A stretch of 64,000 nucleotides of DNA from Vanessa cardui (Eukaryota; Arthropoda; Insecta; Lepidoptera; Nymphalidae). Below, piece by piece: positions 24,466 to 37,100 of the stretch (position 1 is its first letter; the number at the start of each line of letters is the position of its first letter). The notes beneath the pieces are model-generated. The model made no database searches, had not been told where the DNA came from, and saw only the letters and a list, made by a program, of their open reading frames with translations. The stretch is from positions 4,650,001-4,714,000 of the forward strand of contig NC_061123.1 in the NCBI RefSeq assembly GCF_905220365.1, given 5' to 3'. A program made the translations under genes and the position numbers.

Positions 24466-26689
24466 TTTTAAGTCACGCTAACGCTAAACTGACTATGGTG
24501 TTATCGTCAACGGATATCGTATCGCCGAATGCCGGTTATCGTGTGTCACAATATGACTATCAATGCCAAATCGTAATCTAGTTCCATATTTTGATCTCAT
24601 ATCAGTTGTGTGCAATTCTTAGATTTTTCAACGAAAAATCGGGGACTAGCCGATGTATGACTACATCCTTTTGGTAGTTTTACTTTTATTTTGTTTAAAT
24701 CAAGTTAATTCTTTCAAAGCGACAACCTTTTTATTATTATTAGATATGTTATCGAAATTAATATTTATCAGCTAAGACCAGGTGTGTCAGTTGTATAATG
24801 CCGGCCAAATAATAGCCATTCGTCATATTTGTAATTTTGCTTTTCACATTTCATACATCGAAGATAGATGTATAATCTGTATTAATATAAAATATTTTTT
24901 CTAAAAAATAACACCGACTTCAAAGTGATCATTAAAAAGTCGGTGTTATTTTTTAGAAAAAATATTTTTTTTTACTCTTTTTAGTGTGTTCAAAGCTTCT
25001 GGAGCATGATATACCAAACAATAACATAACAAAAGAAATGTTTAGTGAACCTGTACTTCTCTTCATAAAAGCTACGAAGAGGAGTATAAATTCATATATT
25101 AATGTTGAAAGAACTATTTGAGCTCAGCAGTATAACATTATGATTGCCAGAAGCAAATGCCAATATATTCAGTAAATATATTTAATATTCAGAAAATATG
25201 TAAAACACGGCACATGTGCCTGTAAAATTTGAGGGTTCCCCTCGATTTCTCTAGGATCACATCATCAGACTTTATTATCCTCATCATGGTACCATTCAAG
25301 GAGTATTTTCTTCGGTAAATCGGTTCATAAATGCGAAGTAATCGGCTAACAAAGATAAAAAATATATACTGGTCGAATTGAGAACACTCCTTTTTTTGAA
25401 GTCGCTTAAAAAAGATCGCTGTTTTTGAACACGTTTCATGCAAAAACCACTTTATAGTTTGACGTCAGATTTATACCATTATGTAGAAAAAATCACAAGT
25501 GTAATATAACCTACGTAATATAAACACTGTAACAATTCTGTCTATGTATAAGTCTATTCTATCTGCTATTAATTTAATTAAAGAATAATAATAAAGTTAC
25601 AAAACAAAATATTTATTTTCCCTTCTACTTAAAATCTAATCATTTCACTGAAAAAATATTAAACCAATATACATAAATATGTTGGAGCCAGCGCTTTCGG
25701 ACAAGTTTTTAGTACTTATAATATAAATTAATAGCTGCGTCTCGCATTATATACTATATTATATATTATACATACCCGCATTAAGATTATCGTCATGACA
25801 AGCTTGAATTATAAATTCGTATAATATATATTTTATCGCTACATTTATAATCCATATATTATAAAAGACATGGTTAGTTGAAAAAAATCCATAACTTCTT
25901 AGGTAGAAGTCAAAGGGGTTTAATCCAAGACAATAATAATATATTATAGTAAGTATATAAAATATATTTCTTACTATAATCGTTCTGTAGTTTTTTTTTA
26001 AATTTGTAAATATATTGTCATGCCAATAATGTGGGTAATCCACTTCAAGTGACCTTACAATGTTATATACATATATTTCGACGTCAAAATTTAACTTCAT
26101 TGGGAACCATTGTATTTTATTTGCTAAAAATAACTCTAACCTATCTATATGTTTGATTATCTTAGATCACATTAACTCAAAGCTGAAATCACGACTGACA
26201 AACAAATACCGTCGTAACGTTATTTGGATTTATCGTTATCAGTGTACAGAACCAATAGTTTAAGCAGCTGTTGTAATTTTAGTATTATATGTATCCTAGC
26301 ATACTAACAATAGTATAGTACCTATATTTAACATAAACTAGTAAAACCTATTTAAAGTTAGTACAGGATCGTTTTGTGAACACATTAATTACACTTCAGT
26401 TATTTATGTATAACTTATAATATTTAGAAAAACGCAAAGTTTAATTGTATTTTAATTTATTGAAATATGATACATGTTTTGTTGTTTGAATTCAATGTTA
26501 TCAAAAATATATAAATTCATATATTTTTTAATTATTTACAGGTCATGTGATCATCGTCATAAATCTTTATTACTACAAATAAAAATTTGAGCGCATCTTA
26601 CTATTTATACACACGTCATATGTACACTTATTGCAATCACACTTCACTTTTTAACACTTAACACAATTGATTTAATATTATCTTCTCAT
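24466..26689. other. Spacer between rost-like genes B and C
   Basis: No supported coding exon. It holds the presumed gene B promoter (an initiator-like TCAGTT on the - strand about 30 nt before the ATG), the long palindrome at 24889-24968, and short pieces with the phrase TTTTGAAGTCG at ~25395. The - strand AATAAA (TTTATT at 26566-26571) fits the 3' end of gene C. The open frames at 25189 and 25759 are AT-rich with no recognisable domain. Confidence 0.65.
24889..24968. repeat. Perfect 32-bp inverted repeat
   Basis: The arms at 24889-24920 and 24937-24968 are exact reverse complements, with a 16-nt spacer that contains TGATCA. The arms include AACACCGACTT, part of a phrase seen in several local repeats. 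It sits about 0.4 kb upstream of gene B's start, in the B/C spacer. Confidence 0.85.
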
Positions 26690-29037
26690 CTATGCCGACA
26701 ATCTAAAGCCATCGTTGTCCTGTCGACAAAATCGGCTGAAGGCGTCTCGACAAATCGTTAACATTGCGACAACGAAATGGAGAACCAATATCAGAATGGC
26801 GGATAGTACTATCATAATCATAGCGGTACCAGGCTCAGCCCAATCCAGAACAGGATATATGAAATTATTTCCGAATCTGAAATAAAATTTACGGATGTAT
26901 TCATTATTTTTATTTACGTTAAGCTAAATCGCTACCTTGAAATTATCGTTTTCAATTAATAAGAATGTTGTTTTGTTTATATGTTAACAAGGAAATGAAT
27001 ATATAATGCGTGATTTTTCGAAAGTAACAAAACATCTTTATATATAATATGTATGTTTCGGCAAGATATTATTATAAAAAGATTTATTTTAACCTTAAAA
27101 CGAAAATTATTTTTATTTTTTTTAATTTTTTTTAAACTACATTTTAAATAACGAATACATTTCTAGTGTTTTTGAAAAAGGAAGAGGTTTTATATTCGAC
27201 GAATTAATATTTTTTTCGGCAAATGTATACTTACGGGTCCGTACCACCAGCAGCATAATATATCGCAGAGAATATGGCGTATATGACAGCAAAAAAGAAA
27301 GGCATATAAAAGTGAAGCAGGTTAGTCGGCTGTCGCGCCGTGAGGAATAGGAGCAGCATGAGAACGCTGTTTATAGCGTGGATAAAGATGTCCAGTACGA
27401 CTGTAGCTGCGAACTCCGCATCTGTCGATGAAAAACATAATATCACTATAATGTAAGTAATTATTTACAATAAAAAGACTTAGTCTTTTAGCAAAAAATA
27501 AAACAAAGTAATTGTAACTAAAATTTCAGGACACATAAATTCAACTTCAGCAAGTTTTAAATTAAAAAAAAAAAAAATACAGACGAATTGATAACCTCCT
27601 CCTTTTTGAAGTCGGTTGATAAATGGTATTACATAGTACAAAATAAATAAGAAAAATTTAACCTGATAGATATACATATAATATAATACCATATGTATTA
27701 TATTATATGTATATCTATCAGGTTAAATTACATTTACCGACGATTCTGACTCAATTAACGTACACAAATCAGGCTAATCTGATTTGTATACTTTAGTAGG
27801 TGAATAGCAAAACTACTAATAGTTTTACTATTTACAGTATTCATAAGAGAGATAAAAGGAAATAAATATAGGTAATCTATTTATTAGTAATATAGTATTT
27901 TTATAATAATTGATGATATTGTATTTATTCTTGTAAAAAAAATTATCATCGTAATCTAGGAATCCGAACGTTTTGAGTCATTTGTTAAATGATTAATGTA
28001 TAATTTAGCTGTTATGTCACGTAAATATCTATCTAATCAGATGCTTTGTTGATTATTTATATTATTATTACAAACTATTAGAAAGACGAACTAAATTTAA
28101 CGAATTTATCAAATATTTTGGGCATTTGCGGACATAATAACAGATAATAAAAAAGATAACAATTAAAAAATGTTTTTTTTTTTTAAATAGCTATACTTAC
28201 TCTCATTTGCCAGAAAGATCCAATAAAAGACGGTGATAAAGAATGCTATCGGAATCGTTATTGAATATAATACCCAGTATACTTTGATATACCAAGGTAG
28301 ACCAAACGAAGAGTCTGAAAATACAATTAAATATCATTAAAACATGTGTGATAAGAGATATATGAGTAATTGAGTAAACTATATTTCGCGCAACTTATGG
28401 ATGTTTAAAAAAATACACACACAAATTTACTTAGATATAAAGGTGTGTGTTTATAATTACATATAATTTGCTTTGTTATGTACTTTGACTCAGTAATTTA
28501 GTTCCGTAGAACAGCCAAGGTCTTTCCGTGATAATTTTTTTTTATAATCACATAGTTTGTAATCAAAGACACATAATGTGCATTAATTAAAATAATTATT
28601 TTTCAATTTATTTTTTATAAATCATGAGATTAAACACTATAAAAATACGTTAAATTTGAATTGGATTGGAAGATATAATTATGATTGGTGGTGGTAGTAT
28701 ATATTATTATTATTTTGTTTTTACCAATGGGTCCGTTGTAGTATACTGTCGCTGACACGCCAAATCCAAAACCACTACTTAGAGTTATCAACACCAAGCC
28801 CCAGTGTGTCATGTATATTGGCCAAGTGGCTGCGCCAACATACATCGTCGTCAATATGAAAGACGCCAATATAATTCCAATACATGACAAAAAAATCAAA
28901 CCCCTTACACATAACAGTGGCAAAGGTGATATATTCTTTTGGAAGCAACTCACATAAAAATCCGTTTCCGATTCATAATTCAAACCGAACTTTCGAAATT
29001 GGAATTGTTGTTTAAAATATGACTTAATCGCACCCAT
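26690..29037 (-). CDS. rost: Rolling stone-like membrane protein, copy C
   Basis: Four exons on the - strand: 29037-28725, 28314-28201, 27421-27235 and 26876-26690 with a TAG stop. Phases 1, 1, 2; 266 aa. Exon 2 has one codon more than in A, B and D. Family marks: FYVSCFQ (the usual W of 'WQ' is F), WPIYMTHWG, PWYIKVYWVLYS, HAINSVLML, YYAAGGTDP and NFIYPVLDWAEPG. Hydrophobic stretches are as in the other copies. Exon 2 ends GAGA|GTAAGT and exon 3 CC|GTAAGT, both strong donors. The - strand AATAAA at 26571-26566 lies 119 nt past the stop. Intron 2 carries a perfect 35-bp-arm palindrome, and a palindromic GATA pair lies about 100 nt upstream of the ATG. Function beyond the family is not shown. 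Confidence 0.87.
27655..27729. repeat. Perfect 35-bp inverted repeat in intron 2 of gene C
   Basis: The left arm 27655-27689 and right arm 27695-27729 are exact reverse complements around a 5-nt centre (CATAT). The outer part is AATTTAACCTGATAGATATA and the inner part is AT-only. It is next to a fragment with CTTTTTGAAGTCGGTT (27602-27617). Confidence 0.85.
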
Positions 29038-29132
29038 CTCGACCCCGAAATTATTTGTTTTAAACGCGTCACTACAAACTGTTGTCGAGTTGTCATACTA
29101 ATGTTGCTCACACAAATGTCTGAAACTCTGCT

Positions 29133-29147
29133 CTTATCTCTGATAAG
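29133..29147. promoter_or_regulatory. Palindromic GATA-site pair upstream of gene C
   Basis: CTTATCTCTGATAAG is a 15-bp palindrome made of two inverted GATA-factor motifs, about 100 nt upstream of gene C's ATG. That GATA proteins bind such sites is established; use here is inference. Confidence 0.35.
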
Positions 29148-29244
29148 ATTTGCGATCGATTGGGTTGTACATTTTTGTCTGAACTAGCAACTTCCCGTAT
29201 CTTCATCTATAGAACAATATGTTATTATTATATTTCTTCAACAA

Positions 29245-29373
29245 AACAACAATAACAGACTGTAAATTTCCCACTGCTGGGCTAACCTCACTTTGAGGAG
29301 AAAGTTCGAAACATATTCCACCACGCTGCTGCTTGCATGCACGCGTTCTAACCACTGGGCCATCACGGTTCTC
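29245..29373 (-). mobile_element. SINE remnant, internally deleted, inverted
   Basis: The reverse complement of the 2508-2817 family: the 3' part ('tttcccactgctgggc', 'catattccaccacgctg') is joined directly to the A-box part ('gcacgcgttctaaccactgg'). The middle, with the B box, is gone. Confidence 0.7.
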
Positions 29374-31188
29374 TTATATTTCTGAATCGTTATTAAATGA
29401 TTTTAGTGCATGACGAAATCTTGACATATTTAATATCATGATGGGAAAGTTTTAAAATATTGATTTTACTTGAAGTTTCAGTTATGCTTTATACCCGTAT
29501 AAAACATTACATTTTTATGCAAAAATATTTCTATATTAATGTTTAAAATACATAACTATATTAAGATATATATAATCTAGCTTTTTATTCATAATTATTG
29601 GCCGTAATAAATGAATAAAGATTATCGTTTTAAATATCAGTAGTTATTTAGATTACGAGAATAAATTCTCAGTCATGTGTAGATAAAAAGATAGAATATA
29701 CGTATTAAAAAATAAACGTTAATTTTATAATTAGTTTATTTTTCGATAACTTACAACTAACAGAATAAAATATAGTACATTGCACTTTCATCTCGAAAAA
29801 CAGCATTACAAATACATCAATAATTCAAAAACCTTTTTTACTAATATAATATATATCTAATGTTATATTTATACAAGAAAAGTCTATGTTTATCTTATTT
29901 TATATTAAAGGTACACAGGAAATCACAAACTATTTAGGTACAAACTCGATGTTTACAAAGAAAACTAAATATCAAAATATTAGGAATATTTTTAATACAG
30001 GTAAATATGTATAAATAGCCTCTAAAATATCAAGGGGTAAAGTCGCTCTAAATCGTTTTATTATTTTATAGGTTGATCGTAACACACACACACACACATT
30101 AAACAGCAAAGAATTAAAATTATCTGACTTTATATAATATATATATAATTAATATAAATACACACATACATATATAAAACTAATATAGATTAATTATCTT
30201 ACGAAGGCGCCCCCCTCCACGTTAAATATCAACATGCATTAGGATGAGTTAGTGACACTCGAGATTACAAAATAACTTAGTGTGCGTGTAACGATTAAGA
30301 GTAGAGACAGCAAAAAAAAAATTTTATTTGTTTACTTTATTTTATGATCAAAATATTAAACGTCCGTGGACGGATACACCTTCGTTAGTAAATAGATTTA
30401 TAAATAAGTTTAAGTACAACATTTAAACATAATAACTACAATAGTTTCATTATCAACACCGCAGTTTCTTGTATAGGTTAGTGACCTACAATTGTATATA
30501 TATAAATGTTTCTTTTAATTCAGCGGTGATATATTTCTTAATATAACAAAATGGCAAACATTTTAACTAATAGTGTTAATGAACTAAGATAAAAATCACA
30601 GTAATACTTTTAATACAAGTTTAGTACTTTAGGGAAATGAATACCAAACAGATAAAAAATTCACACTATACATACATCCAATATCATTTTAACAATAAAG
30701 GGTTTTATTTAATCAGCAGGTACTTAAACTGGTTACCAATGTAGTTTTGATAATGATAACCAGTTATATAATTAACATAATGCTATAAAGTTCATTGTCG
30801 ATAATATGTGTGTCAATCAGCTGTCAATATCAACTTCTGTTTCAAGGGTGAATAACAGTTTGACACATTTAAAGAACTCTCTGGATTAACATTTTCTTAT
30901 TTATCTGTGTAAACAATATGAATTCCTCGAGAAACTATTATAAGAACAGTTCTTAAGGAAAATATGTCTATGATTGATAATTAATAAAAAAATACTTTCA
31001 AGTATTTATTTGCCGTAATTATCGTCCAACAAATGTTTTATCTTTATTGACCGTATCGACTATGATGATTTAAACACATCTATTCTTATTTACATTGTTC
31101 GTTTGTTTTAATCACAGTCCTTATAATATTCAGTACTTTTATCGATCGGATAAAGTCTATACCATCACCAGCGCGATTAACAGCGTGT

Positions 31189-34100
31189 TTAGGCTTCGAA
31201 ACCATCGTTGTACTCTCCATTTTTGTCGTTAAAGTACTTCCTGATGATGAAGTCGCGCGCTGAAGCCACGACAACCGTTATTATGTGCATGAGAGCCAGG
31301 AACAAAGCTGTCAAAGTCACTACCACTAGTGTTTGAAGAGGTTTTGACCAATCGATGACCGGGTAAATGAACGCGTTACCCCATCTGCAAGGAAGATTAA
31401 TTTGTTAAAATGATATAATGATGCTTACATTGTGTAGGTACTATTTTATTGTAGTTTGAATTAGTATGCAGTGCCATCTTTAAATGATCGGATTAATTAT
31501 AATAGTCACCTTGACGTAAGGATAACGCTACGAATAAGAAAGAAGGTCGCATTCTCAGTAGATGACTTAACAAATCATTTTTCTTTAGTTTTTCACCTCA
31601 ATTTTTATAGTCCACGCATGAATAATTGAACCAAATATATTAATTTGATATCCTTATTAGTGTATAAATGTTTTTGTTAATATAATAATGATGACAAGGT
31701 ATACTTCTATGTAGTAATAAAATTATGGGGAAAAATGAAGTGTAACTACACACAGAGCTGTTTTTTTCGTTCGTTAAGTATTATAGTAAACTATTAAAGT
31801 TAAAAATTTTAATTTAATATGGAAGCGTTACATTTATATGCTTATTGTTAATCAAAAATCTAACTCTATGTGTGGCACGATTTAATGTGAATTAAATTGA
31901 ACGAGTATGATAACAAGTGCTATAAATTGATTTTGATGTTGGGCAAACGTTCACCATTGTATTTAGCCTCCGATATGTCCCTGGTGGACTTTTTCTATCT
32001 GGCTGTGTGGTATTTCACCATTTGACAGCGTTAATTAAGTTCACAATAATAGCTTATTTATAATACATTACGACAGTCTCTTTAACATAGTTAAAAATAT
32101 GTTAAATAATTTAAGTATGCGGTTGGTTTTACCTTAACCTGATTTGTGACTTTTTACGAGATACATGTCTTTTTTATATTCACCACTGAACGAAATTTCA
32201 ATGCTAACTTATTAATTATCGTACCTATAATCAATAATAATTAATTAATTATGTGATTTAATAAGTATATTGATTTATAAATAAAATAATCCCAATATGA
32301 AATAATGGTTATTAAATTTGAGAATGTTATATTCCTTTTTGTTTAATAGACGTAGCTAGTGAAGTATTATTTAGTTCGTATGTCCGATTACCAAACTGGT
32401 AGCAGGATGGTAATGTGTAGTAACATCCACCAGGGTTTATTTTGATTGTAGAAATGTTTATTTCAATACAATGTAATTTCTTATTTTGTCTTATAACCGC
32501 GTTTATTTCGTAACGATGACCTTGTCACAGGGCTGCCCCGCTGTTTTAATTATTAACTTATGTCAGATGTAATTTAACGTATTTTATTATCATTTAAGCA
32601 ATAATTTGTATATATTCATATTCTTAGTAGATTTATATATTAGCGTATTGTAATATTAACATTGTATTCTCACGTTTTTATGTGATCGTAAATTTCGAAC
32701 ATATTGTATTTTTAAATATTGTATTGTTTAGTTTCAAAATGTTTGGGTAGGTAGGTGATTTGCATATATGTCACTAAGTTTCCAACTCATAAAAAAATAT
32801 ATATGAGTTAAAATTAATAATTACGAAATAAATTTGACTTTGACCTTGTTTACACTTTTAATAACTTAATGATAAATCATTAAAGTAAACAGTTCAGTTA
32901 AAATTGCATATTAATTAATAGTATATTATACACATTATAGATTTTTATTGGAATGACAACCCTATGAAATTACTATGGGTGGTCAATGGCGTCTAAGGTA
33001 ACAAATTATGTTTTATGTCCGATTTTTGATAGTTGTGCAACGATTGTACAATCTAATAACACATGCTGTTCGTTAAGGTCATTCGTTTATCAATGGAAGT
33101 ATTGATCATTTGAATGAAAGAATAGAACTCATCATATTATTTTCACTCACTTACATTTAATTGTCTTTAAAAGTAAATAGTATTTTAAAATAAATAATCA
33201 TTTTATTGGTTAAGTATAAAATGTAATAATTATGAAATTATTGATAAAATAGCGCCGCGTTGCTGGATCTATAGGGATTTATTTCATAGGAATTTATTTC
33301 GCAAACAAAGGCTAATTAATTAATTAATGTAAAAGCTATACATCAAGGGCATACCTACTGACTTTTTTAAATATTTTTCAAAACGTAGCACTTAGACACA
33401 GATAGTAAAATTAAAAAGATTTTATCTTCGTATCGCGTCTACGAATAAAAATACGTTTATATTTTTTTATTGTTAAAAAATGTCTGTGTGTGAAGTATGA
33501 AAATATTTGTATACTTTCATTAAAGTTATATTAATTTTTTTAAATTCATTGTGTACCTATATGCAGATTGTCATTTTAAAGCAATTAATGAAATTGTATT
33601 TCAAAGGCTTGTTCACAATGACGTCGTATCCAAAAAAAGTATAGTATAGATTTATTTTTGAAATACCTAGTGAGTTTTGAATTAGCGTATATTTTCATAG
33701 TAACTAGCTATATGTTTTAGCAGTAAACACCATTCTCTTACTACCTATTTATACCTAAGTTGTATATATTTAGGTAAGGTACTTGATACAAATAAAGCCT
33801 ATGCTCTAATAAGGCCTATAGTGCGAAAAGGTCGTTTAAAATATATTTACATCAAAAATACTTGATACACACACAGACGACAGCTCCACGGCTCGGCACA
33901 GAAGGCGCAAGAGGCCCGCTCGCGCTCACATCGACAGTAGTGACCGGTCGTTTGCGAATGACGGGCATTTTCATAGCGCGTTATTAAATTATAATTATTT
34001 TTGTTTGATTTTTTTACGTTATTCTTTAAAGTTTTGTTTCATGATATTTATTTGGATCATAACATAACTCTTCAAAAAGGTAACTACGACTTTAAATTTT

Positions 34101-37100
34101 AATTTGTAAAATATGTGAATTAAATACTGTTTATAACATTTATGAAATATGATATACTAAATAAAGCCTACTTCTATAATAGGCCTTATTTTTGATCCTA
34201 GGCCTTAATAGGGGTTCTGTTGAATTTAAACTTTAATACGTTTTTTTTTTCAGATCAATTATCTTAGTATGTCTTCTTCAAAACCAAAACGGGCTATGTG
34301 GTCCGAAGAAAACTTAAAAGCGGCAGTTAATGATGTGAGTTGTGGGCGATTGTCGAGTTATAAAGCTTCGGCCCAATATGGCGTTCCGAGAAGAACAATC
34401 AGAAATCATATTAAAAGTGGTATCTTACACAAGAGCTTAGGAAGAAATGCTATTTTTACGAAAGAGCAAGAAAAAGATTTCGTCAGCCGTATTATAAAAT
34501 TTTCCGAAATGGGAATACCTCTGACGTCGAAAATGATTCGAATTCAAGCATTTGCTTTTTGTGCAAAATATAATATTAGCAATAATTTCAACAAAGCAAC
34601 AGGACTTGCAGGAAAAGGCTGGTTTAGATTATTTTTACAAAGAAATCCAAATTTAGCAAAACGAAAAGTGCAACTCTTAAACCCAGCTCGTGCCCAGAAA
34701 TTAAATAAAACCATCGTCACTCATCATTTCAATGAGGTTCGTAAGCTTTATGACGAATTTAATCTTCATTACCGTCCTGAAAAGATTTATAATATGGACG
34801 AGAAGGGCTGTCGGCTTACACTTCATCACCAACAAACCGTGATTGCTCAGAAAGGAGTTAAAAGAGTGCACATGATAGGATCTGAGCATGGTGAGAACGT
34901 CACTGTTGTTGGATGTGTCAATGCCATAGGGAATCCGATACCACCCATGATTCTTTTCAAGGGTAAACGAAAGAAGCCGGAATATGAAGATAATTTGCCT
35001 GTGGGGTCAATTGTCCACATGGCACCAAAAGGAAGTATGACAACGGAACTTTTTATTATTTTTATTGAACATTTAGCTAATTATAAAACACCTGGAAAAT
35101 GCCTCCTCATCTTTGACGATGCCAAATGTCATTTGGATTTTCGCATTGCCGAAGTCGCTGAAAAACATGAAATTGTACTATATTGTCTACCATCCAATAC
35201 GACACACGAGTTACAGCCTCTTGACAAAGCCTGTTACAAACCGTTTGAATCATACTGGGATCAAGAAGTTTTGCAACATATGTACCAAACACGTGCCAAA
35301 AATGTTACTAAAACTCAATTTAACCTAATTTTATCCAAGGTCTGGTCAAAGAGCATGACCTATGAAAATATAACAAATGGATTCAAAGCTACTGGGCTTT
35401 ATCCATTAAACGCTCAAGCAATACCGGACTCGGCTTTCGCTCCTTCTATATTGACAGAGCGTCGTTTTAGTAAAAGTAATTCGAACAACTCTGCTGAACC
35501 TCAAGAAAATTTTACAGGATCCAATACAAATTTTGAAACAGATACTGACTCACGTCAATCCTCACCCATCGGGAACATTCAGCATTTGCAAAATTTGATC
35601 AATGCCGAAAGCGTCTTACCATCATCTCCTACCACTCCTGATCTTCGAGTATTTTCATCTGCTTCCCCAATAGATCACAGTACACCACCTCGAATAAATA
35701 ATGATGACCAAAATTGTCTCGAAAATATTCCCGGGCCCAGCGGCTTACAGATTAACCACCGACTAGTAGAATATAGTGATAGTACAGAAAATGAGCAGGA
35801 CAGTATATCGTCTGAAGATAATATGTACGCATTTATAAATAGGCTTATTCCACCAAGACGCTTAAGAATTTACACTTCTTCAGACACAGATAAGAGCGAC
35901 GTCGAAAATATTAATCCCAATAATGTTACTTTACCTAAGTCCGATGGCGAAGACATTGAAGATGACGAACCTTTGGCTAAAATAGCTAGACTTAAGAAGA
36001 CTGATTTCCAAAAATTTATGCCTACACCTGACTACAGTATTGTTAAGAACCGTCCACGTAAAAAAGCTTTAAATTATAAAGGTCAGAGAGTAACCAAAGA
36101 CTTATTTAATACAGATAAAGAGCCAAAAAAGAATAATTCGAATAACAAAAAGAAAGGAAAGAAACCTATAAAGAAAACCGACAAACAAAAAAGAAAAAGT
36201 TTGATTAAAACAAAATCAACTGAAGATAGAGAACAGTGGTACTGTCTGGCATGTAAAGAAGAGAGGATTGCTGATATGAGACAGTGCGTAGGGTGTCGTC
36301 AGTGGTACCACGAGGATTGCGTCGGCTTGACAAAAAGTGATTTAGATGCATTTATATGTCCTAATTGTCAGAAAAATTGATTTTATAGTTGTTTACTTAT
36401 TACCAGTAAGACTGATTAATGTTCCTAAGCAAATATGCTTATTATTACGTTCCAAGGCCTTATTTAGTTACCTTGTTTAATTAAGGCCTACTAATTTTTA
36501 TTTTTTTTTAAATATTTAATATTATTATTAAGAAGATATGTTACTTATCTAATTATCTTGTATATGGATATGTTTTTTTTTAATATTCATTTTTATTTCT
36601 TGTTAATATTGTGACTTCAAGTCTGACTAGCAAATTAGGCATCATCTTTAGTAAAATAAATTAAAAAAATGTTCTAGGATCTCAAAGACAGACTTGATAA
36701 AGGCTCAGAAATATATATTTTTGTAAAAGTACTATTGAGTATTAACTCTAATAAGAATATTCCTATAGTTTAAGTACTAGGCTTTGTTAAGTCACTATGT
36801 TTTAAATAGGCCTGAGGCTAAGGTTTTCGAATTACCTCTTTAAAAGTGATTTTTGTTAAAAGATTGCAATATGTTTTCATAATTACTTAAAATTTATAAA
36901 CCAAAAAATAATATCTTGCTTTTATTTATTACACTTTCGAATAATTTATCAAGATAATGATTGTTTCAAATTAGGTAGGCCTTATTTATATCACTTACCT
37001 TATAAGTATAGTCGTTAAACGCAAAGGTCTCAACAAATATGCGCAATTTAAACTTTGTTTGATTTATACGATCAAATACGGACGATGTCCTTGTTTATTG

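Larger units (their letters stand above)
29038..31188. other. Spacer between rost-like genes C and D
   Basis: No supported coding exon. It contains gene C's 5' flank with the GATA palindrome, a - strand SINE remnant (29245-29373), a short (CA)n run near 30082-30098, and a - strand AATAAA (TTTATT at 31043-31048) 141 nt past gene D's stop. The rest is AT-rich without recognisable features. Confidence 0.65.
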
